The notes beneath the pieces were generated by a model. The model did not search any database. It worked only from the letters and a program-made list of their open reading frames with translations, and had not been told where the DNA came from. The position numbers and the translations under genes are program-made. This document shows positions 1 through 8,988 of a stretch of 64,000 nt of DNA, one piece after another (the stretch's first letter is position 1; each line of letters opens with the position of its first letter). Source of the stretch: Mycolicibacter senuensis. GTDB taxonomy: Bacteria > Actinomycetota > Actinomycetes > Mycobacteriales > Mycobacteriaceae. The stretch spans positions 1-64,000 of the forward strand of contig NZ_LQPS01000054.1 in assembly GCF_002101885.1 (NCBI RefSeq), read 5' to 3'.

Positions 1-54
1 CCCCGGAACCGCCGCCTCCGCCGCAGCCGGGTACCGCAACGCAGCCCTGACCTC

Positions 55-993
55 CTAGAGCTTGCGCAGCCGCAGCCGGTTGATGGAGTGATCGGCATCC
101 TTGCGCAGCACCAGCGTCGCCCGTGGCCGGGTGGGCAGGATGTTCTCGACCAGGTTGGGCCGGTTGATCGAGCGCCAGATGTCGCGCGCGGCCGCCACCG
201 CCTGCTGGTCGTTGAGGCCCGCGTAGTGGTGGAAGTGCGATTCGGGATCGGCGAACGAGGTGGACCGCATCGCCAGGAACCGGGAGACATACCAGTGCTC
301 GATGTCTTCCACCCGGGCATCGACGTACAACGAGAAGTCGAACAGGTCCGAGACCATCAGCGTGGGCCCGGTCTGCAACACATTGAGGCCCTCGAGGATC
401 AAGATGTCGGGGTGACGGACCACTTGTTTGGCGCCCGGGACGATGTCATAGCTCAGGTGTGAATACACCGGCGCGCACGCGTAGTCGGCGCCGGACTTCA
501 CCGAGGTGACGAAGCGCATCAGCGCGCGCCGGTTATAGCTTTCCGGAAATCCTTTGCGATGCATCAGGTTCCGGCGTTCCAACTCCTGGTTGGGGTAGAG
601 GAACCCGTCGGTGGTGACCAGGTCCACCCGCGGGTGGCGGTCCCAGCGGGCCAGCAAGGCCCGCAGCACGCGGGCCGTCGTCGACTTGCCGACGGCCACG
701 CTGCCGGCCACGCCGATGATGAACGGCACCGGGCGGTCCGGGCTCTGGTCGTTTTCGCCCAGGAACTCCGCGGTGGCGGCGAACAACTGCTGGCGGGCGG
801 CGACCTGCAGGTGCAGCAGCCGGGCCAGGGGCAGATAGACCTCTTCGACTTCGAGCAGGTCGACCTGCTCGCCGAGGCCGCGCAGCGCCACGACCTCTTC
901 TTCGGTGAGCGGCATCGGCGTCGACATACGCAGCGTCCGCCATTGACGTCGGTCGAACTCCACGTAGGGACTCGGCTCGCTAAGCCGCCGCAT
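55..993 (-). CDS. coaA: Pantothenate kinase, type I (CoaA)
   Basis: This is the bacterial type I pantothenate kinase, which phosphorylates pantothenate with ATP in the first committed step of coenzyme A synthesis in the cytosol. The P-loop [12 protein letters not shown] lies near residues 94-105, followed by the conserved TTDGFLYPN and [11 protein letters not shown] segments and a C-terminus NRLRLRKL, all as in mycobacterial CoaA. The ATG at 993 gives 312 aa, the same length as the M. tuberculosis enzyme; an in-frame ATG two codons upstream (999) is the alternative. It is divergent from the DUF885 gene at 1039, matching Rv1092c beside glyA1 in H37Rv. Nothing looks broken. Confidence 0.97.
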   Translation of the reverse strand: MRRLSEPSPYVEFDRRQWRTLRMSTPMPLTEEEVVALRGLGEQVDLLEVEEVYLPLARLLHLQVAARQQLFAATAEFLGENDQSPDRPVPFIIGVAGSVAVGKSTTARVLRALLARWDRHPRVDLVTTDGFLYPNQELERRNLMHRKGFPESYNRRALMRFVTSVKSGADYACAPVYSHLSYDIVPGAKQVVRHPDILILEGLNVLQTGPTLMVSDLFDFSLYVDARVEDIEHWYVSRFLAMRSTSFADPESHFHHYAGLNDQQAVAAARDIWRSINRPNLVENILPTRPRATLVLRKDADHSINRLRLRKL

Positions 994-1038
994 GACCATA
1001 CAGTCTTGCAGCAGGCTCGACCGTTAGCCTGATCGGGT

Positions 1039-2247
1039 ATGGAGCCCGCCGCATTGATCCGTGAATACCTGCTGCTCGGTCTGCGCTTCGACCGGATCGA
1101 GCCGGGTTATGTCGACGCCTTCACCGGTGACCCGGCACTGCGCCGACTCGTCGAGAACGAGCCGATGCCCGACCCGGCCGTGCTGTCCCAGCAGGCCGAG
1201 AAGCTGCTCACCGAACTGCCGAGTGGTCTGGAGCCGGAGCGCGCCGACTACCTGCGGGTGCACCTGCGGGCGCTGTCGTGCGCGGGGCGCAAGTTCGCCG
1301 GGGAGCAGGTCGGTTTCGTCGACGAGGTGCGCGACTACTTCGATCTGACCGCCATCGGCAAGGGCGACCCCGACCGCTACCGGCAGGCGCACGCCCGGCT
1401 CAGTGAATTGCTGGGTGGCGCCGGGCCGCTCGCCGACCGGTTGGCCGCCCACCGTCGCGCCGAGGAGATTCCGCCCGAGCGGTTGGAAGCGGCTATCCAC
1501 GCGTTCTCCTCGGCGCTGCGTGACCGGGTGCGCATGCAATTCCCGCTGCCGGAGTCCGAGGTCATCACCTACGAGGTCGTCACCGACAAGCCGTGGTCGG
1601 GGTTCAACTACTACCACGGTGACTACCGCTCCACGGTCGCCGTCAACGCCGACCTCAAACAGCTGATGTCGAATCTGCCCAGACTGGTCGCCCATGAGTC
1701 CTACCCGGGCCATCACACCGAGCACTGCCGCAAGGAGGCCGGGCTGGTCGCGCACCTGGGCCAGGCCGAGCAGACCATTTTTCTGGTCAACACCCCGCAA
1801 TGTCTGATGGCCGAGGGTCTGGCCGACCTGGCGCTGCACGCCGCGGTCGGACCCGGCTGGGGAAGTTGGGCCGAAGAGATCTACGCCGACCTGGGGCTGC
1901 GGTTCGACGGCGAACGGGCCGAGGAGGTGTCGGAGGCCGCCGCGGCGCTGGCCGAGGTGCGCCAGGATGCGGCGCTGATGCTGCACGACGAGGGTCGCGA
2001 CGTCGACGAGGTGGTCGACTATCTGCGCCGCTGGCTGCTGGTCACCGACGAGCGGGCCCGCCAGACGTTGCGGTTCTTGTCGTCACCGCTGTGGCGGGCC
2101 TACACCTCGACCTACGTGGAGGGCTACCGGCTGCTGCGTGCCTGGCTCGACGTCCGGCCGGCGGGGTCGAGCCTCGCCGAGCGGTTCGGGCGGCTGCTCG
2201 ACGAGCCGCTGATCCCGTCGTCGCTGCGGGCCGAGCTGCCTCTATAG
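1039..2247 (+). CDS. DUF885 family protein, putative metallopeptidase-like
   Basis: The 402-residue product belongs to the DUF885 family. The family hallmark [11 protein letters not shown], a histidine/glutamate cluster resembling a metal site, sits near residue 218, followed by a conserved MAEGLADL motif. No signal peptide is visible, so it is probably cytosolic. Family members have been suggested to be zinc-dependent peptidases or carboxypeptidases, but I see no basis for a substrate. The ATG lies 8 nt after TAGCCT (1025-1030), a mycobacterial -10 shape, so the mRNA may be leaderless. glyA starts 10 bp after the stop. The family is firm; the peptidase role is inference. Confidence 0.8.
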   Translation: MEPAALIREYLLLGLRFDRIEPGYVDAFTGDPALRRLVENEPMPDPAVLSQQAEKLLTELPSGLEPERADYLRVHLRALSCAGRKFAGEQVGFVDEVRDYFDLTAIGKGDPDRYRQAHARLSELLGGAGPLADRLAAHRRAEEIPPERLEAAIHAFSSALRDRVRMQFPLPESEVITYEVVTDKPWSGFNYYHGDYRSTVAVNADLKQLMSNLPRLVAHESYPGHHTEHCRKEAGLVAHLGQAEQTIFLVNTPQCLMAEGLADLALHAAVGPGWGSWAEEIYADLGLRFDGERAEEVSEAAAALAEVRQDAALMLHDEGRDVDEVVDYLRRWLLVTDERARQTLRFLSSPLWRAYTSTYVEGYRLLRAWLDVRPAGSSLAERFGRLLDEPLIPSSLRAELPL

Positions 2248-2250
2248 ACT
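2245..2250 (+). promoter_or_regulatory. Candidate -10 of glyA (leaderless arrangement)
   Basis: TAGACT fits the mycobacterial -10 consensus TANNNT, overlaps the stop codon of the DUF885 gene, and lies exactly 7 nt before the GTG at 2258. This supports GTG as the real glyA start and predicts a leaderless transcript. Confidence 0.45.
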
Positions 2251-2257
2251 GACCGGC

Positions 2258-3568
2258 GTGACTGCCGCACCGGATTCCCGCCCCGCCTCCACGATGTCTA
2301 CGCCGCTGGCCGAGCTCGACCCGGACATCGCCGAGCTGCTCGGCAAGGAGCTCGGGCGCCAGCGCGACACCCTGGAGATGATCGCGTCGGAGAACTTCGT
2401 GCCGCGTGCGGTGCTGCAGGCGCACGGCAGCGTGCTGACCAACAAATACGCCGAGGGGCTGCCGGGCCGGCGTTACTACGGCGGCTGCGAGCACGTCGAC
2501 GTGGTGGAGAACATCGCCCGCGACCGCGCCAAGGAACTGTTCGGCGCGGAGTTCGCCAACGTCCAACCGCACTCGGGCGCACAGGCCAATGCCGCGGTGC
2601 TGCAGGCACTGATGGAGCCGGGGGAGCGGCTGCTCGGCCTGGACCTGGCCAACGGGGGACACCTGACCCATGGGATGCGGCTGAACTTCTCCGGCAAGCT
2701 TTACGAGAACGCCTTCTACGGCGTGGACCCGGTCACCCACCGCATTGACATGGACGTGGTGCGCGCCCAAGCGCTGGAGTTCAAGCCGAAGGTGATCATC
2801 GCCGGCTGGTCGGCCTACCCGCGCATCCTCGACTTCGAAGCCTTCGCAGCCATCGCCGCCGAGGTGGACGCCACCTTGTGGGTGGACATGGCGCACTTCG
2901 CCGGGCTGGTCGCCGCCGGGCTGCATCCGTCGCCGGTGCCGCACGCCCAGGTGGTCTCGACCACCGTGCACAAGACCCTCGGTGGGCCGCGATCCGGGCT
3001 GATCGTCGGCAAGAAGGAGTTCGCCAAGCAGATCAACTCGGCGGTCTTCCCCGGTCAGCAGGGCGGTCCGCTGATGCACGTGATCGCCGCCAAGGCCGTC
3101 GCGCTGAAGATCGCCGGCACTGCCGAGTTCGCCGAGCGCCAGCAGCGGGTGCTCTCCGGCGCCAAGATCATCGCCGAGCGGCTGCTGGCCGCCGACGTGG
3201 CCAAGGCCGGGGTGTCGGTGGTCAGCGGCGGCACCGACGTGCACCTGGTGCTGGTGGACCTGCGGGACTCGCCGCTGGACGGCCAGTTGGCCGAGGATCT
3301 GCTGCACGAGGTCGGGATCACCGTCAACCGCAACGCCGTCCCCAACGACCCGCGCCCGCCGATGGTCACCTCCGGGCTGCGGGTGGGCACCCCGGCGCTG
3401 GCGGCCCGCGGTTTCGGCGACACCGAGTTCACCGAGGTCGCCGATATCATCGCCACCGCGCTGGCCGCCGGGTCGGGCGCCGATATCGCGGCGCTGCGGG
3501 CCCGGGTCACCAAGCTGGCGCGGGACCTCCCGCTCTATGACGGCTTGGAGGACTGGAAGCTCGCCTGA
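2258..3568 (+). CDS. glyA: Serine hydroxymethyltransferase
   Basis: A PLP enzyme interconverting serine plus tetrahydrofolate with glycine plus 5,10-methylene-THF, the main one-carbon source. The cofactor lysine is in [14 protein letters not shown] (K239 from the GTG start), and [15 protein letters not shown] and WVDMAHFAG are all present. Length is 436 aa from GTG 2258, or 424 aa from the in-frame ATG at 2294, whose product [15 protein letters not shown] aligns with the start of M. tuberculosis GlyA1. I prefer the GTG because a -10 hexamer sits 7 nt upstream. The gene follows DUF885 closely and precedes desA2, as in H37Rv (Rv1093-Rv1094). Confidence 0.97.
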   Translation: MTAAPDSRPASTMSTPLAELDPDIAELLGKELGRQRDTLEMIASENFVPRAVLQAHGSVLTNKYAEGLPGRRYYGGCEHVDVVENIARDRAKELFGAEFANVQPHSGAQANAAVLQALMEPGERLLGLDLANGGHLTHGMRLNFSGKLYENAFYGVDPVTHRIDMDVVRAQALEFKPKVIIAGWSAYPRILDFEAFAAIAAEVDATLWVDMAHFAGLVAAGLHPSPVPHAQVVSTTVHKTLGGPRSGLIVGKKEFAKQINSAVFPGQQGGPLMHVIAAKAVALKIAGTAEFAERQQRVLSGAKIIAERLLAADVAKAGVSVVSGGTDVHLVLVDLRDSPLDGQLAEDLLHEVGITVNRNAVPNDPRPPMVTSGLRVGTPALAARGFGDTEFTEVADIIATALAAGSGADIAALRARVTKLARDLPLYDGLEDWKLA

Positions 3569-3607
3569 GCGGCTGCGCGCGGTTTCCGGACACGCCGGTT
3601 ACCCGAG

Positions 3608-3638
3608 TTGACAAGATAGTGTGAATTCGGGTTACAGT
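3608..3638 (+). promoter_or_regulatory. desA2 promoter, leaderless
   Basis: A perfect TTGACA (3608-3613) is separated by 19 nt from TACAGT (3633-3638), which ends 7 nt before the desA2 ATG. An inverted pair ACCCGA (3601-3606) / TCGGGT (3627-3632) brackets the -35 and spacer and could bind a regulator. Confidence 0.5.
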
Positions 3639-3645
3639 TACTTTC

Positions 3646-4473
3646 ATGGCTGAACGTCCCGTTGCTAACGCGCTGATTCGCGAGCTGGAGCCGGTTGTGG
3701 CCGCGAACATGGTCCGCCACATCGACACCGTGGACCCCTGGTACGCGCACGACTTCGTGCCGTTCGAGCAGGGCGAGAACTTCGCCTTCCTCGGCGGCAA
3801 GGACTGGGACCCGTCGCAGGTCAGCCTGCCCAAGGTGATCACCGACGCCTGCGAGGTCCTGCTCATCGAGAAGGACAGCCTGGCCGGCTACCACCGCGAA
3901 TTCGTCGAGCACTTCATCCTCGAGGACAAGTGGGGGCGCTGGATCGGTCGGTGGACCGCCGAAGAGCACCTGCACGCCATCGCGCTGCGCGAATACCTGA
4001 TGGTCACCCGGGAGATCGACCCGGACACCAACGAACGCGTCCGCATGGAGCATGTGCAGAAGGGCTACCGCGCCGACCAGTACAGCCAGGTCGAGACCCT
4101 GGCGTTCATGGCCTTCTACGAACGCGCCTGCGCCGAGTTCTGCCGCAACCTCGCCGAACAGATCGAGGAACCGGTGCTCAAGGGTCTGATCAACCGGATC
4201 GCCGGTGACGAGGAACGCCACGAGGAGTTCTTCGCCAACCTGATCGCGCACTGCCTGGAGTACGTGCCCGACGAGACGGTGGCCGCCATCGCCGCCCGCG
4301 CCGCCGAACTGAAGGTGGTGGGCGCCGAGATCGACGCCTACGCCGACCGGCAGGCCGGAATCGCCGAAGCCGGCATCTTCGGCGATGACCAACTGCGCCG
4401 GGTGATCTCCGACCGGATCAGCGCCTGGGGTCTGACCGCGCACCCCGATCTGAAGGCGTTCGCCATCAGCTGA
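3646..4473 (+). CDS. desA2: Acyl-ACP desaturase DesA2
   Basis: Soluble di-iron acyl-ACP desaturase family protein, 275 aa, the same length as Rv1094 and closely similar along its whole length. Iron-ligand motifs are visible: WTAEEHLHAIALREY near residue 105 and DEERHEEFF near residue 188. Family members insert a double bond in ACP-bound acyl chains for mycolic acid and fatty acid synthesis. DesA2 of M. tuberculosis has an unusual active site and its exact substrate is debated, so the reaction here is taken from the family. It follows glyA with its own promoter, and a strong GC hairpin lies just after the stop. Confidence 0.93.
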   Translation: MAERPVANALIRELEPVVAANMVRHIDTVDPWYAHDFVPFEQGENFAFLGGKDWDPSQVSLPKVITDACEVLLIEKDSLAGYHREFVEHFILEDKWGRWIGRWTAEEHLHAIALREYLMVTREIDPDTNERVRMEHVQKGYRADQYSQVETLAFMAFYERACAEFCRNLAEQIEEPVLKGLINRIAGDEERHEEFFANLIAHCLEYVPDETVAAIAARAAELKVVGAEIDAYADRQAGIAEAGIFGDDQLRRVISDRISAWGLTAHPDLKAFAIS

Positions 4474-4480
4474 CGAGCTC

Positions 4481-4509
4481 CGGCGCGTCTGCGCGGCGCG
4501 CAGGCGCCG
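4481..4509 (+). terminator. Putative terminator hairpin without a U-tract
   Basis: Right after the desA2 stop, nested inverted repeats CGGCGC/GCGCCG and CTGCGC/GCGCAG (3-nt loop, 2-nt bulge) form a stem of 12 GC-rich pairs. No T-run follows, so it is not a classical intrinsic terminator; tail-less hairpins have been proposed as mycobacterial terminators. Confidence 0.35.
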
Positions 4510-4530
4510 ACGGGGGTACCGTCGCAAGCG

Positions 4531-4773
4531 ATGGCTAGCCACACGCTCTGCCGTCTAGGCGGCACCACCGGTCGTGATTACGACAGGACCGGCCCCGGTT
4601 CTGGTGCTGCGTTCCCCGTCGATCTGCTCGCGCGGGGTCGCGCGCGCCCTCACCGCTGGAGCGCTCAGTGCCTGATATCCGGACGTATGTGCTCGACACC
4701 TCTGTGCTGTTATCGGACCCGTGGGCCTGCACCCGGTTCGCCGAACACGAGGTCGTCGTCCCGCTGGTGGTGA
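4531..4773 (+). CDS. Candidate PhoAT antitoxin-like small protein
   Basis: An 80-codon frame starting at ATG 4531 runs 106 bp into the phoH2 gene in another frame. Mycobacteria are described as carrying a short gene, phoAT, just upstream of phoH2 as a proposed antitoxin for its PIN ribonuclease, and this frame is the only one of suitable place, strand and size. The product is basic, rich in Gly, Arg and Cys, with no recognisable fold or ribbon-helix-helix. No good Shine-Dalgarno is seen. Because the 3' half overlaps a conserved gene, coding there cannot be judged from composition alone. This is an inference from position. Confidence 0.4.
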   Translation: MASHTLCRLGGTTGRDYDRTGPGSGAAFPVDLLARGRARPHRWSAQCLISGRMCSTPLCCYRTRGPAPGSPNTRSSSRWW

Positions 4774-5975
4774 TCAGCGAGCTGGAGGCGAAACGCCACC
4801 ATCACGAGCTCGGCTGGTTCGCCCGCCAGGCGCTGCGCCTGTTCGACGACATGCGATTGGAGCACGGCCGTCTTGATCAGCCCATTCCCGTTGGGACGCA
4901 AGGCGGTACGCTGCACGTCGAACTCAACCACAGCGATCCTGCGGTGCTGCCCTCAGGGTTTCGCACCGAGGACAACGACTCGCGGATCCTGACCTGCGCC
5001 GCCAACCTCGCCGCCGAGGGACGGCGAGTTACCTTGGTGAGCAAGGACATCCCGTTGCGGGTCAAGGCAGCTGCGGTGGGTCTGGCCGCTGACGAATACC
5101 ACGCCCAGGACGTCATCGTCTCCGGCTGGACCGGTATGGACGAGGCCGAGGCATCCGTCGACGACATTGACGCCTTGTTCGAGGACGGGGAGATCGACCT
5201 GGCTGCCGCTCGGGATCTGCCGTGCCATACCGGAGTACGGCTGCTCGGTGGCAGCTCGCACGCCTTGGGCCGGGTCAATGCCGCCAAGCGGGTGCAGTTG
5301 GTCCGGGGCGACCGGGAGGCCTTCGGGCTGCGCGGACGCTCCGCCGAGCAGCGGGTCGCGCTGGATCTGCTGCTCGACGAATCGGTCGGCATCGTCTCGC
5401 TGGGCGGCAAGGCCGGCACCGGTAAGTCCGCCCTTGCGCTCTGCGCCGGCCTGGAAGCAGTCCTGGAGCGGCGGACCCAGCGCAAGGTCGTGGTGTTCCG
5501 ACCGCTCTACGCCGTCGGCGGCCAAGAGCTGGGCTACCTGCCGGGCAGCGAGAACGAGAAGATGGGGCCGTGGGCCCAGGCGGTGTTCGACACCCTGGAG
5601 GGTCTGGCCAGCCCGGCGGTGCTCGAGGAGGTGCTGTCGCGCGGCATGCTCGAGGTGCTGCCGCTGACCCATATCCGGGGCCGCTCACTGCACGACTCGT
5701 TCGTGATCGTCGACGAGGCCCAGTCGCTGGAGCGCAACGTGCTGCTGACGGTGTTGTCGCGGCTGGGCACCGGGTCGCGGGTGGTGCTCACCCACGACGT
5801 CGCCCAGCGTGACAACCTGCGGGTCGGCCGCCACGACGGGATCGCCGCGGTGATCGAGAAGCTCAAGGGTCACCCGCTGTTCGCGCACATCACGTTGCTG
5901 CGCAGTGAGCGTTCGCCGATCGCCGCGCTGGTCACCGAGATGCTCGAGGAGATCAACGGCCCCGATCTGCGTTGA
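4668..5975 (+). CDS. phoH2: PhoH2: PIN ribonuclease fused to PhoH ATPase/helicase
   Basis: A two-domain protein of 435 aa. Residues 1-140 are a PIN domain beginning [10 protein letters not shown], with its first acidic ligand at D10 and further acidic residues around EDNDSRIL. The C-terminal PhoH domain carries the P-loop [12 protein letters not shown] near residue 245 and Walker [11 protein letters not shown] near 346. PhoH2 proteins act as RNA helicases and sequence-specific ribonucleases, and in mycobacteria behave as the toxin of a phoAT-phoH2 pair. The GTG at 4668 matches the N-terminus of Rv1095. The gene overlaps the candidate phoAT frame. Both domains look intact. Confidence 0.93.
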   Translation: MPDIRTYVLDTSVLLSDPWACTRFAEHEVVVPLVVISELEAKRHHHELGWFARQALRLFDDMRLEHGRLDQPIPVGTQGGTLHVELNHSDPAVLPSGFRTEDNDSRILTCAANLAAEGRRVTLVSKDIPLRVKAAAVGLAADEYHAQDVIVSGWTGMDEAEASVDDIDALFEDGEIDLAAARDLPCHTGVRLLGGSSHALGRVNAAKRVQLVRGDREAFGLRGRSAEQRVALDLLLDESVGIVSLGGKAGTGKSALALCAGLEAVLERRTQRKVVVFRPLYAVGGQELGYLPGSENEKMGPWAQAVFDTLEGLASPAVLEEVLSRGMLEVLPLTHIRGRSLHDSFVIVDEAQSLERNVLLTVLSRLGTGSRVVLTHDVAQRDNLRVGRHDGIAAVIEKLKGHPLFAHITLLRSERSPIAALVTEMLEEINGPDLR

Positions 5976-6176
5976 GGCTGCGTCCAGGGCGGGGCCTACT
6001 CGCACTTCTGCGCATTCGTGTCAGCATAAAAGACTTGGCGGCGCGCGCCTGGGCACACGTTGGGCGGGCACCCGTTGGAAATGCGATCATAGGGCCCAAC
6101 GATCCGTTTCCGTGCGGGGCAGACGCGTAAATGGCTCCGACCGCTCGCTGCCGGACCAATGACTAACGGAGGCTGC

Positions 6177-6758
6177 ATGGCCCGGTCTGACATCAAGCAT
6201 CGACTGGGCCCTTACCGCGACCCGGAGATCGACCCGGCGGTGTTCGCCGCGACGCGCCGACTGCTCATCGAACGCGGTTACCGCGGAACCTCGATCGATG
6301 CAATCGCCGATGCGGCCGGGGTCAGCCGACCGACGATTTACCGCCGGTGGCCGTCAAAGGCCCATGTGGTATATGACGCTGTATACCCTCCCAGTGCGCC
6401 GAAGGTGGAACCCTCAGCGGAGCCGTTCTCGGAGATCACCGGCGCGATTGCCGGCATTCTCGCTTTCATGTCACAACCGGAGGCAAGAGAGGCGTTTCCG
6501 GGCCTCTTGGCCGACATGCGCTCCGATCCTGAGTTGAAGTCCAAACTCGGTGAGCGACATTCGGTTGGCGTCAGCGCCGCCTTCGAATCGCTCGTGGAAC
6601 GCAACTCCGACACGCTACGCCACGTTGACGCCGGCACGTTGCTCGACGTCGTCTCCGGTGCGGCGATCCATGCGATGTGTATTCGGGATGTGACCGATCT
6701 GGATGCCTACATCGAATCGCTGACGGACCTTCTCTTGTACGGCATCTTGAAACGGTGA
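6177..6758 (+). CDS. TetR/AcrR family transcriptional regulator
   Basis: 193 aa with an N-terminal TetR helix-turn-helix: ATRRLLIERGYRGTSIDAI followed by ADAAGVSRPTIYRRWPSK. The rest is a divergent ligand-binding helical domain. I chose the ATG at 6177 because GGAGG (6168-6172) sits 4 nt before it; the upstream ATG at 6159 lacks such a site. It has no H37Rv counterpart at this position and is convergent with the secreted-protein gene ending at 6799. Its target is unknown; the inverted repeat at 8804-8826 is one possibility. Confidence 0.85.
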   Translation: MARSDIKHRLGPYRDPEIDPAVFAATRRLLIERGYRGTSIDAIADAAGVSRPTIYRRWPSKAHVVYDAVYPPSAPKVEPSAEPFSEITGAIAGILAFMSQPEAREAFPGLLADMRSDPELKSKLGERHSVGVSAAFESLVERNSDTLRHVDAGTLLDVVSGAAIHAMCIRDVTDLDAYIESLTDLLLYGILKR

Positions 6759-6798
6759 AGCAATGGTGCGGCACATCGCCTCCGAGTCGCCAGGTGCT

Positions 6799-8769
6799 CT
6801 AGAAGCCGAGCAACTGGTCCACGAGGTCCATGCCCATCGCAAAATCATGGCTGGCCATCGCGGCGATCTGAGCTAGGGATTCCTGCGCTGCCGTCGCCAG
6901 TTGCCAAAGGTCGGGGGTGTCGTGCACTCCCGTCACCAAAGCGAACTGGATAGCGTCGCGCGCGTTGAGAAGACCCGCCGTGATGCTGGTACCGGGATCG
7001 AAGATGGTCTGTGCGAACACCGACGCCAAGCCATCTGGAGCCGCGAAAGGCTGAGCCAAAGCGGAGAACAACTCGACGCTGTTGCCGGATGACATACCGT
7101 TGTCTATCGACTGCAAGGTTTCGGCGAGTGCTCTCGCGCCTCGTGCCATAGCTAAAATCAGCGAGTACTCCACCTCTTTGAAAGCCTGCGGCAGTGCCTG
7201 CACGACCGCGCTCATACTGCCGAGCGGGTTGCTGATGATGTTCTGGATGGCTGTCGAGGGATCGAAGATATCGGTGAATCGTTCGGCCAGTGAGACGTAG
7301 GAATCCTGCGTCCCGAACAGCTGATCGAAGGTTCCAGAACCTATCGCGGCCTTGATGTCGTCGATCTGGAGATTTGTAGTGATCCAGCTGGAGTCCTTAC
7401 TCAAGGAAAGAAGATTGTCCAGCGAGAAGGCGCGCAACTCGAGTTGTGCGGCGAACTCCTCCGGTGTGACAACCGGAGTGTCGGCCGGCAAATAGTCTCT
7501 GATGTCGCCGACTGGTACTACTTCGGCTTGGAGCGGGTCAGAAGGTATCGGCCCCTCCGGCCCCTGTATGCGAAGGAATATCCCGCCACTGCCCAAGCCC
7601 CCTGTGTCGAGCCAGTTCGGGACACCGGGATTAGTCGCACTGATTACATAGTAGGTATTTCCATCGGTGGCTTGGAACGACTGGATATCGTTGAGACTGG
7701 TCTGCGAGTACTGGAACGGTAACAAACGGCCCACCGGGTCGGAGAGCTGGATGTTGTAGTACGTGGCATCAATCTCAGGGGCTTTGAGGATGAGCGCTTG
7801 CCCCGGTTCCAGATTGAAATTTCCAAATGACATGAATTGCCCTGGAAGGCCGCCATTGATGTTTGTCGGTATAAACGGGATGACTCCGTTGTCGGGCGTC
7901 GGCAAGTTAGGTGGCGGGGTGTAGAAGACCTGCGAATTGAGGTTATGCTCCGGCAGTTCATCGGCAATCCGGCCGAGTAGCGTCGCGACATCGCTGTCAG
8001 ACAGCGGGGTGTACAGGGGATCGGATGGAGCGATGTCGGTGCGTTCGATCGTTAGTGCGCCGGGGCTGGCAGTCCAGTCGTGGACGGTGTCGCGAATCCA
8101 GATCCCGGTGGCGCCGTCCGAGTCGATCCAGTTGCCCTCTGTTGGTATGGGGCTGACGGTTATCGTATAACTTCCGTCGGAATTCGGTGTCAGGTCCGCG
8201 AGCTGAAGCCCATTGCCGGGCGGCGAATTTACGTTACTCGGGGAGAAGTCATACTGCGAAGTGATATTGAAGTCGACGGTACCGGACCCCGGCGCGAAGT
8301 GGATGACATAGGTTCCGTCAGGCTGAGTGAAGACGAAGTTGAATATGTTGTCAGGGTTCGCTTGGCCTTCGATCTGGATGGGGTTCCCGCCAACTTCGGT
8401 GGTCATGTAAGGGAACCGTACCGTCGGGTCGGTCGGATTCATTTGGGCCAAAGTGCCCAGCAGTTGGAAATACGATATGTCCTGGATGTAGCTGGGGAGT
8501 TGGGCGATGCGATCGGGCGTCATGAACGGCAGCGCACCATTGACGCCGATGAGCTGGTCCTGTATCTCTGCGATCAGATTGCTCACGTCGATTGCGGACA
8601 TCGAGCCCGAGTCTGCCGACGTCAACATGACTGCCGGACTGCTGGTCTGGCCGGCCAACGCCGATGGCGGACTCACGAGCGCGAGGGAGCCGACCGCTAT
8701 GGCTACCAGGGTGCTTCGGCTGCGACTACCGCCGCGGGTTCTCGCCTCTGCCGCTCGTAGGACTGCCAT
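6799..8769 (-). CDS. Large secreted protein of unknown function
   Basis: 656 aa with a clear signal peptide: basic start, hydrophobic core LVAIAVGSLALV, and an A-L-A cleavage site near residue 39. The mature part is acidic, rich in Asp, Asn and Pro, beta-like in its first two thirds and helical at the end. Segments such as GNWIDSDGATGIWIRD and PNWLDTGGLGSGGIFLRI faintly recall DUF1214/DUF1254 proteins, but I do not assign a family. AGGAGG lies 8 nt before the ATG. Codon third positions look less GC-rich than in neighbouring core genes, and the gene interrupts the phoH2-Rv1096 synteny, both consistent with acquisition. Likely cell-wall or extracellular. Confidence 0.8.
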   Translation of the reverse strand: MAVLRAAEARTRGGSRSRSTLVAIAVGSLALVSPPSALAGQTSSPAVMLTSADSGSMSAIDVSNLIAEIQDQLIGVNGALPFMTPDRIAQLPSYIQDISYFQLLGTLAQMNPTDPTVRFPYMTTEVGGNPIQIEGQANPDNIFNFVFTQPDGTYVIHFAPGSGTVDFNITSQYDFSPSNVNSPPGNGLQLADLTPNSDGSYTITVSPIPTEGNWIDSDGATGIWIRDTVHDWTASPGALTIERTDIAPSDPLYTPLSDSDVATLLGRIADELPEHNLNSQVFYTPPPNLPTPDNGVIPFIPTNINGGLPGQFMSFGNFNLEPGQALILKAPEIDATYYNIQLSDPVGRLLPFQYSQTSLNDIQSFQATDGNTYYVISATNPGVPNWLDTGGLGSGGIFLRIQGPEGPIPSDPLQAEVVPVGDIRDYLPADTPVVTPEEFAAQLELRAFSLDNLLSLSKDSSWITTNLQIDDIKAAIGSGTFDQLFGTQDSYVSLAERFTDIFDPSTAIQNIISNPLGSMSAVVQALPQAFKEVEYSLILAMARGARALAETLQSIDNGMSSGNSVELFSALAQPFAAPDGLASVFAQTIFDPGTSITAGLLNARDAIQFALVTGVHDTPDLWQLATAAQESLAQIAAMASHDFAMGMDLVDQLLGF

Positions 8770-8803
8770 GGCCGCGACCTCCTGCGCAATAGTGTTAGCG
8801 TGT

Positions 8804-8826
8804 TGTCATTACAGGTTGTAACGTCA
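8804..8826. promoter_or_regulatory. Imperfect inverted repeat upstream of the secreted-protein gene
   Basis: TGTCATTAC (8804-8812), 5 nt, GTAACGTCA (8818-8826). The arms pair at 7 of 9 positions, and the size suits a TetR dimer. It lies 34 bp before the ATG at 8769. The TetR gene at 6177 is the nearest candidate regulator. No binding evidence. Confidence 0.3.
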
Positions 8827-8988
8827 TGTGACTCTAGCCACACCTCAGTTCGCGGCGCAAGAGGAAGCTGAGGAAAATATCGGAACCTCCCATGAGGTAG
8901 GGGACCTGTGGGCTCATGGCTGCGGCCGGTACCGATCTGCGCCAGGAGATTCAGTCGCCGGGATCTTGGGCCTCGGTAGGCTGCCGGA

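Noticed and set aside
1024-1986. Long open frame on the minus strand over the DUF885 gene
   Set aside because: GC-rich third positions create long antisense frames; its product is His/Gln/Arg/Val-rich without any domain, whereas DUF885 is conserved.
6076-6112. GGAAA...TTTCC and GATC...GATC inverted parts upstream of the TetR gene at 6177
   Set aside because: The arms do not align as one symmetric repeat when inner and outer parts are combined, so it is too weak to call an operator.
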